In this document: positions 50,537-59,317 of the stretch, piece after piece
Numbering within the stretch: position 1 is the stretch's first letter
How the letters are laid out: each line of letters starts with the position of its first letter
Assembly (NCBI GenBank): GCA_003858485.1
Contig: RQYD01000010.1
Coordinates: 19,020 to 83,019, forward strand
From: Clostridiales bacterium COT073_COT-073
GTDB lineage: Bacteria > Bacillota > Clostridia > Lachnospirales > Vallitaleaceae
Direction: 5' to 3'
DNA: 64,000 bases
Made by a program: the position numbers and the translations under genes
The notes under the pieces: generated by a model
The model's input: the letters and a program-made list of their open reading frames with translations, nothing else
Told to the model about the DNA's origin: nothing
Database searches by the model: none

Positions 50537-52450
50537 ATGAAAAATACGGCAAAGATACTATATGCGGCGACCGGTTTAATGACAGTAATTTCCTATTGGC
50601 TGATGGCAAAACCGGCAATTATTGAGGAAGATGTTGTGAAACAGGGAATTTGGGGGGTGACTGTTGTTTTATTGCTGGTTTCTGTGGTAGCGGAAGCAAA
50701 AGCAACAATAAAAAACACCAGATATATCAAAGGAGTTGCATATGCTGTGGTATCAGCAATCATTTTAATTTCCTTTGCTGTTGCGGCCAAAACAGAAGTG
50801 ACGGAAGCTGCTTTTATCTGGCAAGGACTGGGAATCCTAACTTTGGTGCCGCCCTTTATCGCCATTGTTCTGGCATTTCTAACCCAAAATGTAATTATTT
50901 CATTGACCAGCGGAATTCTGACTGGCTCAATGCTGGTTAGTTTGACATTGAGCAAAGGGAACCTAGTACTCAATGTATCTGAGGCTTTTAATGGAACCAT
51001 TAAAACGATTGTTAATTCAATGGCTGATCCTTGGAATGCCGGTATTTTGCTGCAGGTTATGTCAATTGGTGGCCTTATTGCATTGGTTTCGCGGATGGGC
51101 GGGACTCATGCAATTGCTGAAAAGTTATCCGAAAAAGCGGGAGGTGTTCGTTCCTCCCAATTTATTACCTGGTTATTAGGATTATTTGTGTTTTTTGATG
51201 ATTATGCCAATTCATTAATTGTTGGTCCGATCATGAAGCCGGTGACAGATAAGCAAAGAATTTCCAGGGAAAAACTTTCCTTTATCATTGATGCAACGGC
51301 TGCGCCGATTGCCGGCATTGCTTTGGTATCGACTTGGATCGGCTATGAGCTTAGCTTAATTCAGGAGGAATTGCCGGAACTGAGTTTTAAAACATCGGCT
51401 TACAGCATGTTTTTAGAAACGATTCCGTATCGCTTTTATAATATATTTGTGCTGGCATTGATTGTTATTACTATTGTGTTGCTTCGGGAAATCGGTCCAA
51501 TGTTTCAGGCTGAAGAAAGAGCCAGAACCACTGGTCAGGTACTAAGAGAAGGAGCAACGCCAATGGCGGTTGAGGAAAATATGAACATCAAACCGGAAAT
51601 CACCGGTGAAACCAATGTTTGGAATGCAATTGTGCCAATTGGGGCATTGATTGTTATTTCCCTGCTGGCCTTTTATTTTAATGGCCGAAGTGTTTTGACC
51701 GGCGATGATTTGGCAGTGGTCGAAAATGCTCCATTTTCATTGGATGCCATTCGTATTTGTTTTTCTAATTCGGATGCCTCAATTGTTCTGTTTATGTCGG
51801 CTGTCTTATCTTCCTTATTGGCTATTGTGATGGGATTGTGGCAAAAATTGTTTACATTAAAAGAAGCCATTGATATTTGGATCGAGGGCTGGAAGTCAAT
51901 GATCATTACCGTAGTTATTCTGCTTTTGGCCTGGTCGATTGCTGATATTATCAAAAATCAACTGGATGCGGACCAATTTTTGGCCAATAGTTTAAGTACA
52001 ACTTTACCTGCCTTTACTATTCCGACTATTATTTTTGTATTGGGTGCAGCTATCTCTTTTGCTACCGGCACCAGCTATGGAACAATGGGTATTTTAATGC
52101 CACTGGCAATTCCGCTGGCTAATGCTGCTTCGGGTGGCAACAGAGGCCTGATTATTGCAGCAGTTGGTGCGGTTCTTACCGGAGCGATTTTTGGCGATCA
52201 CTGCTCTCCGATTTCTGATACTACCATTTTATCTTCAATGGGATCAGGGGCAGACCATTTGGATCATGTGAAAACACAGCTCCTGTATGCCTTGATTGTA
52301 GCCGGGGTGTCAATTGCCTTTGGATTTTTGCCTGCTGGATTAGGAATTTCCCCATGGATCAGCCTGGGAAGTGGAATATTGGTCATTATTTTAATTTTCC
52401 GGATTTTTGGTAAAAAAGTGCCAAATGCTGAAAGTATAGAAGAAAAGTAA
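50537..52450 (+). CDS. NhaC-family Na+/H+ antiporter-like protein
   Basis: 637 residues, longer than NhaC (about 460), with roughly 14 helices. The first three helices (1-80) are an extension. The conserved core includes FFDDYANSLIVGPIMKPV (about 224-241) and GDHCSPISDTTILSSMGSG (about 554-572). It belongs to the NhaC/MleN superfamily of Na+/H+ or Na+/organic-acid antiporters. It may support the sodium cycle if Rnf pumps Na+, which is inference. AAAGGAGAG precedes the ATG. Monocistronic. Confidence 0.88.
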   Translation: MKNTAKILYAATGLMTVISYWLMAKPAIIEEDVVKQGIWGVTVVLLLVSVVAEAKATIKNTRYIKGVAYAVVSAIILISFAVAAKTEVTEAAFIWQGLGILTLVPPFIAIVLAFLTQNVIISLTSGILTGSMLVSLTLSKGNLVLNVSEAFNGTIKTIVNSMADPWNAGILLQVMSIGGLIALVSRMGGTHAIAEKLSEKAGGVRSSQFITWLLGLFVFFDDYANSLIVGPIMKPVTDKQRISREKLSFIIDATAAPIAGIALVSTWIGYELSLIQEELPELSFKTSAYSMFLETIPYRFYNIFVLALIVITIVLLREIGPMFQAEERARTTGQVLREGATPMAVEENMNIKPEITGETNVWNAIVPIGALIVISLLAFYFNGRSVLTGDDLAVVENAPFSLDAIRICFSNSDASIVLFMSAVLSSLLAIVMGLWQKLFTLKEAIDIWIEGWKSMIITVVILLLAWSIADIIKNQLDADQFLANSLSTTLPAFTIPTIIFVLGAAISFATGTSYGTMGILMPLAIPLANAASGGNRGLIIAAVGAVLTGAIFGDHCSPISDTTILSSMGSGADHLDHVKTQLLYALIVAGVSIAFGFLPAGLGISPWISLGSGILVIILIFRIFGKKVPNAESIEEK

Positions 52451-52618
52451 ACCTTGCTTAAGAGAGTGGGAACAGTCACTTACTGCGTAAAATGGTTTTC
52501 ACAGCACATGCTTAAAAAAGAGCATTTTAAGGGATATGGAAAATTGTGCATTTTAATTAAGGATAGTGGGACAACAAGAGCAAATTAATAGTCAAAAATG
52601 CTGAAAATAGAGGGATAA
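52451..52618. other. intergenic stretch after the antiporter gene
   Basis: No gene. The segment at about 52484-52545 (CACAGCACATGC, TTAAAAAAGAGC) resembles the trailer of the DUF2264 gene at 1741-1790, hinting at a third, degenerate repeat. Confidence 0.35.
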
Positions 52619-52647
52619 TTGACAATTAATCGTATATGTTATATAAT
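52619..52647 (+). promoter_or_regulatory. pfp promoter
   Basis: Perfect consensus: TTGACA (52619-52624), 17 bp, TATAAT (52642-52647). Confidence 0.9.
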
Positions 52648-52763
52648 TAAAATGACAAATGGGTATGGTATGAGGCAACTTGTCAGAAAATAACAATGAA
52701 TGGGATAGTTGCCATTCCTTATGCGAATATTGAAAATTATTTACAGCTAAAAAGGAGAATGCT

Positions 52764-53975
52764 ATGGAATTAAGGGGTAAAGTGTTAGTGGCGCAGGGTG
52801 GCGGACCAACCGCAGTTATCAATCAATCTTTAGTCGGAGCGGTACTGGAGTCCAGGAAATTTCCACAAGTAACCAGAGTCTATGGTGCTGTCCACGGAGT
52901 AGAAGGAATTGTTAATGAGCAGTTTTGGGATTTAACTAAGGAAACGACCAATAATTTAGAAAAAGTTGCAATCACACCATCATCAGCCCTGCTTTCTACC
53001 AGAGTAAAACCGGATGAAGCCATGTGTAAGGAAATGTTTCATGTGATGCGGGCGCATGATATCCGGTACTTTTTCTATATTGGCGGGAATGATTCGGCTG
53101 ATACGGTGCGAATTGTCAATGAAGAAGCCAATAAAGCCAACTATGAGCTACGAGCCATCCATATTCCTAAAACCATAGATAATGATTTGGTTTTAAATGA
53201 TCATACACCAGGGTATGGTTCAGCTGCTAAATTTGTGGCAGAGGCTTTTGTGGGTGCAAATTTAGATAACAGAGCTTTGCCGGGGGTTTATATTGGTGTA
53301 GTAATGGGCCGGCATGCCGGTTTTTTGACTGCTGCTGCGGGTCTTGCCAAGAAGTATCCGGATGATGGACCGCATTTAATTTATCTGCCGGAGCGGCCAT
53401 TTCATACAGACAAATTTTTAGCAGATGTTAAAGACACTTATGATCGTTTAGGCCGCTGTATTATTGCAGTATCAGAGGGAATTCAGGATGAAGCCGGAGT
53501 ACCGGTTGTTCAAAAAATCAGTGGTAAACTGGACCGGGATGCACATGGCAATATTCAATTGTCAGGCACCGGAGCACTGGGAGATTTGCTGGGCAACTTA
53601 ATTAAAGAAAAACTGCAAATCAAACGGGTACGCAGTGATGTCTTTGGTTATTTGCAACGCTCATTTATTGGCTGTGTTTCAGAAGTCGATCAGTCAGAAG
53701 CCAGAGAAGTTGGTGAAAAAGCAGCTCAATATGCGATTTGGAATAGAATTGATGGATCAATTAGCATTGAACGGACAGGATATTATTCCGTTAATTATCA
53801 TTTGGTGCCATTAGAACAAATTGCTGCTAAAACCAGGCATATGCCGGATGATTTTATTAATGCCACCGGCAACAATGTTACAGAGGACTTTTTATATTAT
53901 GCCAGACCATTGCTGGGGAATAATTTTATCCAGGCACATCGTCTAAGAGCAGAATTGGCACCGAAATTACTTTAA
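52764..53975 (+). CDS. pfp: 6-phosphofructokinase, probably pyrophosphate-dependent
   Basis: 403 residues. Nucleotide/PPi loop GGGPTAVINQS (about 12-22), GGNDSAD (about 103-109) where ATP-PFK has GGDG, catalytic PKTIDND (about 135-141), and GRHAGFLTAAAG (about 185-196). Asp in GGND (in place of Gly) and the Lys of PKTIDND are the residues associated with PPi use, so the phosphoryl donor is most likely PPi. The reaction fructose-6-P to fructose-1,6-bisphosphate is then reversible and saves ATP, common in anaerobes. AAAAGGAG precedes the ATG. Monocistronic from a perfect promoter. Confidence 0.88.
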   Translation: MELRGKVLVAQGGGPTAVINQSLVGAVLESRKFPQVTRVYGAVHGVEGIVNEQFWDLTKETTNNLEKVAITPSSALLSTRVKPDEAMCKEMFHVMRAHDIRYFFYIGGNDSADTVRIVNEEANKANYELRAIHIPKTIDNDLVLNDHTPGYGSAAKFVAEAFVGANLDNRALPGVYIGVVMGRHAGFLTAAAGLAKKYPDDGPHLIYLPERPFHTDKFLADVKDTYDRLGRCIIAVSEGIQDEAGVPVVQKISGKLDRDAHGNIQLSGTGALGDLLGNLIKEKLQIKRVRSDVFGYLQRSFIGCVSEVDQSEAREVGEKAAQYAIWNRIDGSISIERTGYYSVNYHLVPLEQIAAKTRHMPDDFINATGNNVTEDFLYYARPLLGNNFIQAHRLRAELAPKLL

Positions 53976-54146
53976 ATATTAAGGGCGGAAGCGCAAGCAA
54001 TCTTGCCGGGCATTGCAGAAGCATTTAGCCCCCAAGTAAACCTGTGCAGTATTGCAAGGGGGCAAGAAAACCATGTGTTACTTTGCAGACATATGATCGA
54101 TAAGTAATCCCGCATAATAAAGACGGTGGGAATGTCAAGTTATCAA

Positions 54147-54185
54147 AAAAGCATATCAAATGTCAAATGGCATTGATATGCTTTT
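54147..54185. terminator. bidirectional terminator between pfp and glycosyltransferase
   Basis: AAAAGCATATCAA (54147-54159) pairs perfectly with TTGATATGCTTTT (54173-54185), with A/T runs on both sides. Immediately upstream GGTGGGAATGTCAAGTTAT (from 54125) is a further orphan arm like family A, and a GCCCCC/GGGGGC hairpin lies at 54028-54063. Confidence 0.82.
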
Positions 54186-54191
54186 AAATTT

Positions 54192-55394
54192 TTATTCTAA
54201 AAACATCCAGTCAATTTCTTCAGCAGTATCTTTCTTCTGCAGAATCAAACGTTGGTAAATAGCAACCATATGCTGACCAAAGGCCTCTTTGGATAAAGTA
54301 TCAATAATATCTTTAGCATTTTGTGCCATTTCTAAAGTGCGCTCTGGTGAAATAGTTGACTCCAGAATGGCTTTGATATAACCTTCCAAGTCAGAGAATA
54401 AGCGGCCGGAATAATTATCTATTACCACATCAGCAATATTATCATCATCATAAACAATGACCGGCAATCGGGCAGCCATTGCCTCAAAAATAGTAAGACC
54501 CTGAGTTTCGGTTTGCGAGGCATTGATAAAAAAATCAGCCAGACTGTAATAGTGAATGACATCACAAAAAGGAATGCGACCGGTAAAGCGGACATAATCA
54601 GTTAAGTTAAGATTTTCCACCATTTTTTCCAGCTCAGCTTTAAAGGGGCCATCTCCCACAATTAAAAGGCGTAAGTCGGGATCGAAATTAATTAAATGAG
54701 GCATGGCCTCAATTAAAAAGTCAATACTTTTTTCCTGTGAAATCCTGCCCAGAGAGAGTAAAATTTTATGTTCTGGAGTATAGCCATATTTATCAGCCAA
54801 ATCCTGAATGATTTTATCGGATTTAGGCAGGCGCTCAAATTGTTTGACATCAATTCCGGTTGGCAGCACTTCAATATAATTATTGACACCATAACTGCGT
54901 AAAGCATCACGGGTTTTTTTACTGGGGACAATCACAGTATCATAACCCTGGACATAAAATTTACTGCTTTTTTGCATTAAGGATTTGACCATGGGCTGAC
55001 CGACATTGGACACATAATGAGTATAATCTTCATACATGGTATGATAAGTATGAACCAGAGGCAGACGTAAAGCTTTGGCAAAAAAACGGCCAAGGATACC
55101 TAAAGAAAATTCCGTATGAGTATGAATAATATCTAAATTCAAAGCCTGAAGCTGATAAAAGGAATGGTGGAAAAAACTGGGAATGCCGACTCGGAATTCT
55201 TTCCATTTGGCAAAAGGGACAGAAGGAACCCGAATTACATCTTTTTCGCCAGATGCATCATAATTTGGAGTTTTTACTGTGACAACAAAGACTGTGTGTC
55301 CTAATTCTTGCAATGCCTCCTTAAGCAGCATAACTGAAGTGACCACACCATTTACCTGAGGGTAATAGCAATCTGTAAAAAGACCAATTCTCAT
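54192..55394 (-). CDS. GT4 glycosyltransferase, probable diacylglycerol glucosyltransferase type
   Basis: 400 residues, GT-B fold of family GT4. N-terminal acceptor domain beginning MRIGLFTDCYYPQVNGVVTS, the histidine-rich IIHTHTEFSLG segment (about 91-101), and the donor domain with the E-x7-E motif in ETQGLTIFE (about 296-304). The sequence resembles 1,2-diacylglycerol 3-glucosyltransferases and similar lipid-sugar enzymes at the cytoplasmic membrane. It follows a flippase-like gene by 44 nt on the same strand, which fits membrane glycolipid or lipoteichoic-acid anchor synthesis. GAGGT precedes the ATG. Confidence 0.87.
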   Translation of the reverse strand: MRIGLFTDCYYPQVNGVVTSVMLLKEALQELGHTVFVVTVKTPNYDASGEKDVIRVPSVPFAKWKEFRVGIPSFFHHSFYQLQALNLDIIHTHTEFSLGILGRFFAKALRLPLVHTYHTMYEDYTHYVSNVGQPMVKSLMQKSSKFYVQGYDTVIVPSKKTRDALRSYGVNNYIEVLPTGIDVKQFERLPKSDKIIQDLADKYGYTPEHKILLSLGRISQEKSIDFLIEAMPHLINFDPDLRLLIVGDGPFKAELEKMVENLNLTDYVRFTGRIPFCDVIHYYSLADFFINASQTETQGLTIFEAMAARLPVIVYDDDNIADVVIDNYSGRLFSDLEGYIKAILESTISPERTLEMAQNAKDIIDTLSKEAFGQHMVAIYQRLILQKKDTAEEIDWMFLE

Positions 55395-55438
55395 AAATAC
55401 CTCACTTTGGAATCATATTGCTCTATATTGCAAAATCT

Positions 55439-56467
55439 CTAGCTATTTACTTTTTGCTCATCTGGTTTATATCCAAAGAAAAAGACCAAAAAGCCGACAA
55501 TTAACCCGATATAATAAGTAATAAACCGCCAAACCAACATAATTGCAGTTGCCACTGGTCCGGCGATAAAAGAACTAAAGAAGACCAAAAAACCAAATTC
55601 AGCACCAGCTGAAGCACCAGGCAGCGGTACAATTGAAGTGATCAGCATGGTGTAAGCACTGGCTAAAATGGCTTCAACTACAGTAATATCTTGTAATCCT
55701 AAAGCCCGACAGACAAAATAAGAAACCATATAAAAAATGGTCAGCCGGATCGCAGTTAAACATAAACCTTGAATCAATAAAGAAGGTTCAGTCTTTAACA
55801 GCTTCATATTTTCAGAAAAAGTTTTAGTAAAATGGAGAAGCTGATCCCGTCTTTTTTCTTTATGCTTGATAATCTTGATTTTTACCAAGAAATTAAGACC
55901 AAAAGTACTGACGAAATTAAGAAATTTCTGATTCATACTAACTATAAATAAAAAACCGATAACCAATAAATTTAAACTAAAGCCAACCAGAATGATGGCA
56001 GTTGAATAGCGTCCAAATAATAAAATTGGTTGAAAAAAATGAATTCCCAAAGCTAAAAGACAATAAATAACCAGAGTTACCTGGTAGATAATGAAATTTT
56101 GAACGGAAGCCGAAGTGATTTCGCCTAATCCCAGTTTGCTTTCATTATTTAAAATATAAATTTGAAAAGGCTGACCACCGGTAGAAAAGGGGGTAATTCC
56201 GTTGAAAAACTGGGTGGCTAAAGTTAATTTAAACATTTGCCCCAGGGAAATATCGGTTGTATATTTACGCAGGATGGAATAATAAACCTGAGCTTCCAGG
56301 AACCAAAAAATCATCATGCTGATAATTCCCAGAACCAGCCAGGGTAAACTGGCATGAAGCAGGGCACCGATAATGTTGATGAAATCCTGATATAGAAAAA
56401 AGACTAACAGTACCAAAGAAAGCACCATGGTATAGATAAAGTTTTTACGATTCATAAATTTTTTCAT
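55439..56467 (-). CDS. flippase-like membrane protein (LPG synthase TM region family)
   Basis: 342 residues, about eight helices, belonging to the UPF0104/AglD-MprF flippase-like domain family. Conserved GGQPFQIYIL (about 97-106) and the C-terminal PLPGASAGAEFGF (about 279-291) are family hallmarks. Only the membrane half of MprF is present, so it does not synthesise lysyl-PG. Upstream of the glycosyltransferase in a two-gene unit; probably moves or organises the glycolipid product. Start ATG 56467 has AAGGAAA at suboptimal spacing. Confidence 0.87.
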   Translation of the reverse strand: MKKFMNRKNFIYTMVLSLVLLVFFLYQDFINIIGALLHASLPWLVLGIISMMIFWFLEAQVYYSILRKYTTDISLGQMFKLTLATQFFNGITPFSTGGQPFQIYILNNESKLGLGEITSASVQNFIIYQVTLVIYCLLALGIHFFQPILLFGRYSTAIILVGFSLNLLVIGFLFIVSMNQKFLNFVSTFGLNFLVKIKIIKHKEKRRDQLLHFTKTFSENMKLLKTEPSLLIQGLCLTAIRLTIFYMVSYFVCRALGLQDITVVEAILASAYTMLITSIVPLPGASAGAEFGFLVFFSSFIAGPVATAIMLVWRFITYYIGLIVGFLVFFFGYKPDEQKVNS

Positions 56468-56651
56468 AATTAATTGATTTCCTTAGAATATCTTGTTTGT
56501 CAAAATTTAGTTTTCCATTTTGTGAAAGTTTTTTCTTTTTTATTATAAAGGAAGAAACAAATAAAATGAATTAATAATTGGTTAAAAATTAATTAGTTTA
56601 TTTGATTTTTGTACATTCTCAGGATATCATGCAGATATAATTTCTTAAATC

Positions 56652-58184
56652 CTAATTTTTAAGCATTTCATTAGCAGCAATTCGCTGATTGATTTTATGG
56701 ATCAATGCCGGGTCATATTTTAAGTATTCCAGTATTTTTACAGCATTACGGGTGGTAGTAATACCAGGGTGGATCTTATAGTCAAAACTTAAATCTTCCT
56801 TGGTTACATTTTCTGTAAAATAATAAGGCAGATAATTCGGAATTTGAGGGATCAGCTGCAAGTCATGAGTAGCTACTAATCCTAAAGTATTGGCATTGGC
56901 TAAAGCCAGACAAATTTCAGTGGCAGAAGCAATTCTTTCAACGGGATTGGTTCCTTTAAAAATTTCATCAATTAAAAATAAGGTACAGTGCTGACGATTT
57001 GATTGTTCCAGCATTCGGCGGATGGCATCGGCTTCTTGCAGAAAATACGATTTCCCTTCACTTAAATTATCCTGCAAACTAATTGAGGTAATAATGTGTA
57101 GTGGACAAAGTGAAAACTCACTGGCATAGGCAAAATTCCAGGTTTGGGCCAATAATACATTTACACCAATGGTTCGTAAAAAAGTTGATTTACCACTCAT
57201 ATTTGAGCCGGTGATGACCAGGGGAGAGTGAATTTCCAAATCATTGGAAATTGGATTTTTCAGCAGCGGATGAATCAGCTCTTTAAAGGTAATGGTTTTT
57301 TGATCATTTGCCAATAATTCCGGTGTGCAGATCGTTTTTTTATTTTCAGCAAAAAATCGACTCATACCCTGATGCATATCCATTTGTCCAACAATTTCAT
57401 AAAGCTGGAACAAGACATTGGCTTGGGGGGCTAAACGTTTGGCTACTTTAACATAGCGGCGCTCTTTGATCAGAAACAAAATATTTAAATAGTCTGCTAA
57501 AAAATCCAGGCTTTCCAACTGGAAAATAAAAGAAATATCTTTATGAGCTTTCCGGATTTCAGCATATGGCTCAGCCAGAGAATAAGATTTAAAAAAGTCC
57601 TTTTTCTGATATTTGGCACAAAAATTAAGAAGTTTATAAGTATAAGACAGGGTATCAATCTGGGCTTCATATTTTTTGGTAAATTTAAAGTGTAAACTGC
57701 CATTAAAAATAATGGAAATAAAGATAAAAAGACCAATGTTCCAAGCTTGGGTAGCAATCATCAGTACAGTTAATGCAATGGTTGTCAGAGGTCCTATCAG
57801 ATACATCAAACGTTCCTTTGTACTTAACTGAAAATCTTCCTGAATCGAGCGACGAAAATCATAACGCAAACGGCCGGTTTTCTTGAGATCATTACGCAAA
57901 TTTTCTCTTTCCAGCGGATCTTTATTTAATGCACTGATTTGAGCAGAACGGGCGGCTAATGCCTGGGGATCAAAAAGTGGAGTGTGGAGCGAGTAGTAAA
58001 GTGCTTCATCCCCTTGAGCAGTAAGAGTTTCCTCCATTTCCACATAAATATCATCCATAGTTAGATCCTGCCAGGTAACATCATCAATCATAGATTCCGC
58101 CTGCGGATAATAATTCATCATTTCCCTGAGATGGGCGAAATTAATTTCATTTTTTTTACGTTTAAACAGATTAGGTGCTTTCAT
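56652..58184 (-). CDS. MutS-like ATPase with membrane segments
   Basis: 510 residues. Two hydrophobic helices (about 128-165) precede a MutS core/lever region and the ABC-type ATPase with Walker A GSNMSGKSTFLRT (about 326-338) and Walker B/D-loop LFLIDEIFKGTN (about 404-415). The mismatch-recognition and connector domains of true MutS are absent. Such proteins form a widespread but uncharacterised membrane MutS branch in Clostridia and Bacteroidetes; a role in mismatch repair is not expected. No strong Shine-Dalgarno before the ATG at 58184. Monocistronic, ending before the flippase gene. Confidence 0.85.
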   Translation of the reverse strand: MKAPNLFKRKKNEINFAHLREMMNYYPQAESMIDDVTWQDLTMDDIYVEMEETLTAQGDEALYYSLHTPLFDPQALAARSAQISALNKDPLERENLRNDLKKTGRLRYDFRRSIQEDFQLSTKERLMYLIGPLTTIALTVLMIATQAWNIGLFIFISIIFNGSLHFKFTKKYEAQIDTLSYTYKLLNFCAKYQKKDFFKSYSLAEPYAEIRKAHKDISFIFQLESLDFLADYLNILFLIKERRYVKVAKRLAPQANVLFQLYEIVGQMDMHQGMSRFFAENKKTICTPELLANDQKTITFKELIHPLLKNPISNDLEIHSPLVITGSNMSGKSTFLRTIGVNVLLAQTWNFAYASEFSLCPLHIITSISLQDNLSEGKSYFLQEADAIRRMLEQSNRQHCTLFLIDEIFKGTNPVERIASATEICLALANANTLGLVATHDLQLIPQIPNYLPYYFTENVTKEDLSFDYKIHPGITTTRNAVKILEYLKYDPALIHKINQRIAANEMLKN

Positions 58185-58239
58185 TATGCGTGTATTTTAT
58201 TTTGGCCAATACCAAATATCCTTTCCTGATCATAAGTAC

Positions 58240-58317
58240 AGGGACTGAGCAACAAGACTTTTGCTCAAAATAAAATGAGGTTTATTTAGGCAAATTTACT
58301 TATTTGTAGCAGTCCCT
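58240..58317. repeat. family B palindrome, copy 4
   Basis: AGGGACTG (58240-58247) pairs with CAGTCCCT (58310-58317). The 62-nt interior includes GAGCAA/TTGCTC. It lies between the same-strand ribU and MutS-like genes and probably terminates ribU. Confidence 0.6.
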
Positions 58318-58362
58318 TGTTTGAGTTATTTAAATTATACACTATTACATCTGTTTTGGCTA

Positions 58363-59013
58363 TTAAATTATTCCATTTAAGACTAAAATAAATAAAACTG
58401 CGGTAATTAAAATGAATAAAGATACAAAAATAGGCTGAAAATGAGTTTTTCGGCTACTGCTTTCTTCAATAAAATTGGCCCGCCGGAGTGCGGTCACCAA
58501 AGGTTTATATAAAATTAAGGCCAGGGAAGCATTGATCCCTGATTTAAGCAGATTAAACGGAAGAATAGCAGAAGTTAAAAGCGGAACTACTTTTTCCCTT
58601 GGCATATTCATAAAAATCGGAGTCAGCATATAATTCCATAACAGCATGACGATGGTGGTTGAAATTGCTCCAAGAACCAATCCTAAAATGACATTACCGG
58701 CATTGCGGTCTTTTTTATAAAAGTAAGCTGCCGGTGCCGCAAAGGAAACGGTTGATAAAATATTCATTACCAGCCCAATAAGCCCGGTTGTACTGATGGT
58801 TACCAGCTCAACTAAGCTGACAACACAGGAAACAATCACTACTGACAATGGACCGAATATGAAACCGGTGATCAGGATAATAATATCCTTGGGCTCGTAT
58901 TTTAAAAATGGTGCTGCCGGTAAAATAGGAATGCGAATAAAAAAGACCATTAAAAAAGCCAGAGCGGAAAGCATTCCTAAAGTAGTAAGTTTTTTAGTGC
59001 GTGGGTTAATCAT
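58363..59013 (-). CDS. ribU: riboflavin ECF transporter S component
   Basis: 216 residues, six predicted helices. The start region contains FLKYEPKDIIILITGFIFGP (about 37-56), the RibU hallmark for riboflavin binding. The C-terminus adds one more helix. It works with the shared energising module EcfA-A'-T encoded elsewhere. AAGGAGG precedes the ATG. An FMN riboswitch and terminator directly upstream confirm the substrate. Confidence 0.95.
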   Translation of the reverse strand: MINPRTKKLTTLGMLSALAFLMVFFIRIPILPAAPFLKYEPKDIIILITGFIFGPLSVVIVSCVVSLVELVTISTTGLIGLVMNILSTVSFAAPAAYFYKKDRNAGNVILGLVLGAISTTIVMLLWNYMLTPIFMNMPREKVVPLLTSAILPFNLLKSGINASLALILYKPLVTALRRANFIEESSSRKTHFQPIFVSLFILITAVLFILVLNGII

Positions 59014-59033
59014 GATTTCCTCCTTTTTAAACA

Positions 59034-59067
59034 GAAAAAACGACGCAGAAAATATTCTTTGCGCCGT
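59034..59067 (-). terminator. riboswitch-controlled terminator of ribU
   Basis: On the minus strand ACGGCGCA pairs with TGCGTCGT (G-U included), followed by TTTTTTC. It lies between the FMN aptamer and the ribU ribosome site, the layout of a transcriptional OFF switch. Confidence 0.88.
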
Positions 59068-59086
59068 AAAAAGAGATTGGAAATCT

Positions 59087-59190
59087 ATCTTTTCTCATCC
59101 AGACTATACTGTCGGTATTGGAATCACACCAATTCAGCTTGCGCTCGCGGACTTTACCGCCGATCGGGAATTACACCCTGCCCCAAAGAT
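59087..59190 (-). ncRNA. FMN riboswitch (RFN element)
   Basis: On the minus strand the aptamer starts ATCTTTGGGGCAGGGTG and contains AATTCCC, CGGCGGTAAAGTCCGCGAGC, GGTGTGATTCC and GACAGTATAGTCTGGATGAG, all conserved RFN blocks, closing with AAAAGAT. FMN binding should free the downstream terminator and switch ribU off. Confidence 0.97.
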
Positions 59191-59317
59191 ATTTTCATGC
59201 TAGTACAATTATTGTATTAAATATGAGTTTTTCATATTCAACAAAATAATAATATAATATTTTAATAAAAAATGCAAGAGAAATTTTTAACAAAAAAATT
59301 GATAAATTATGGAACTA

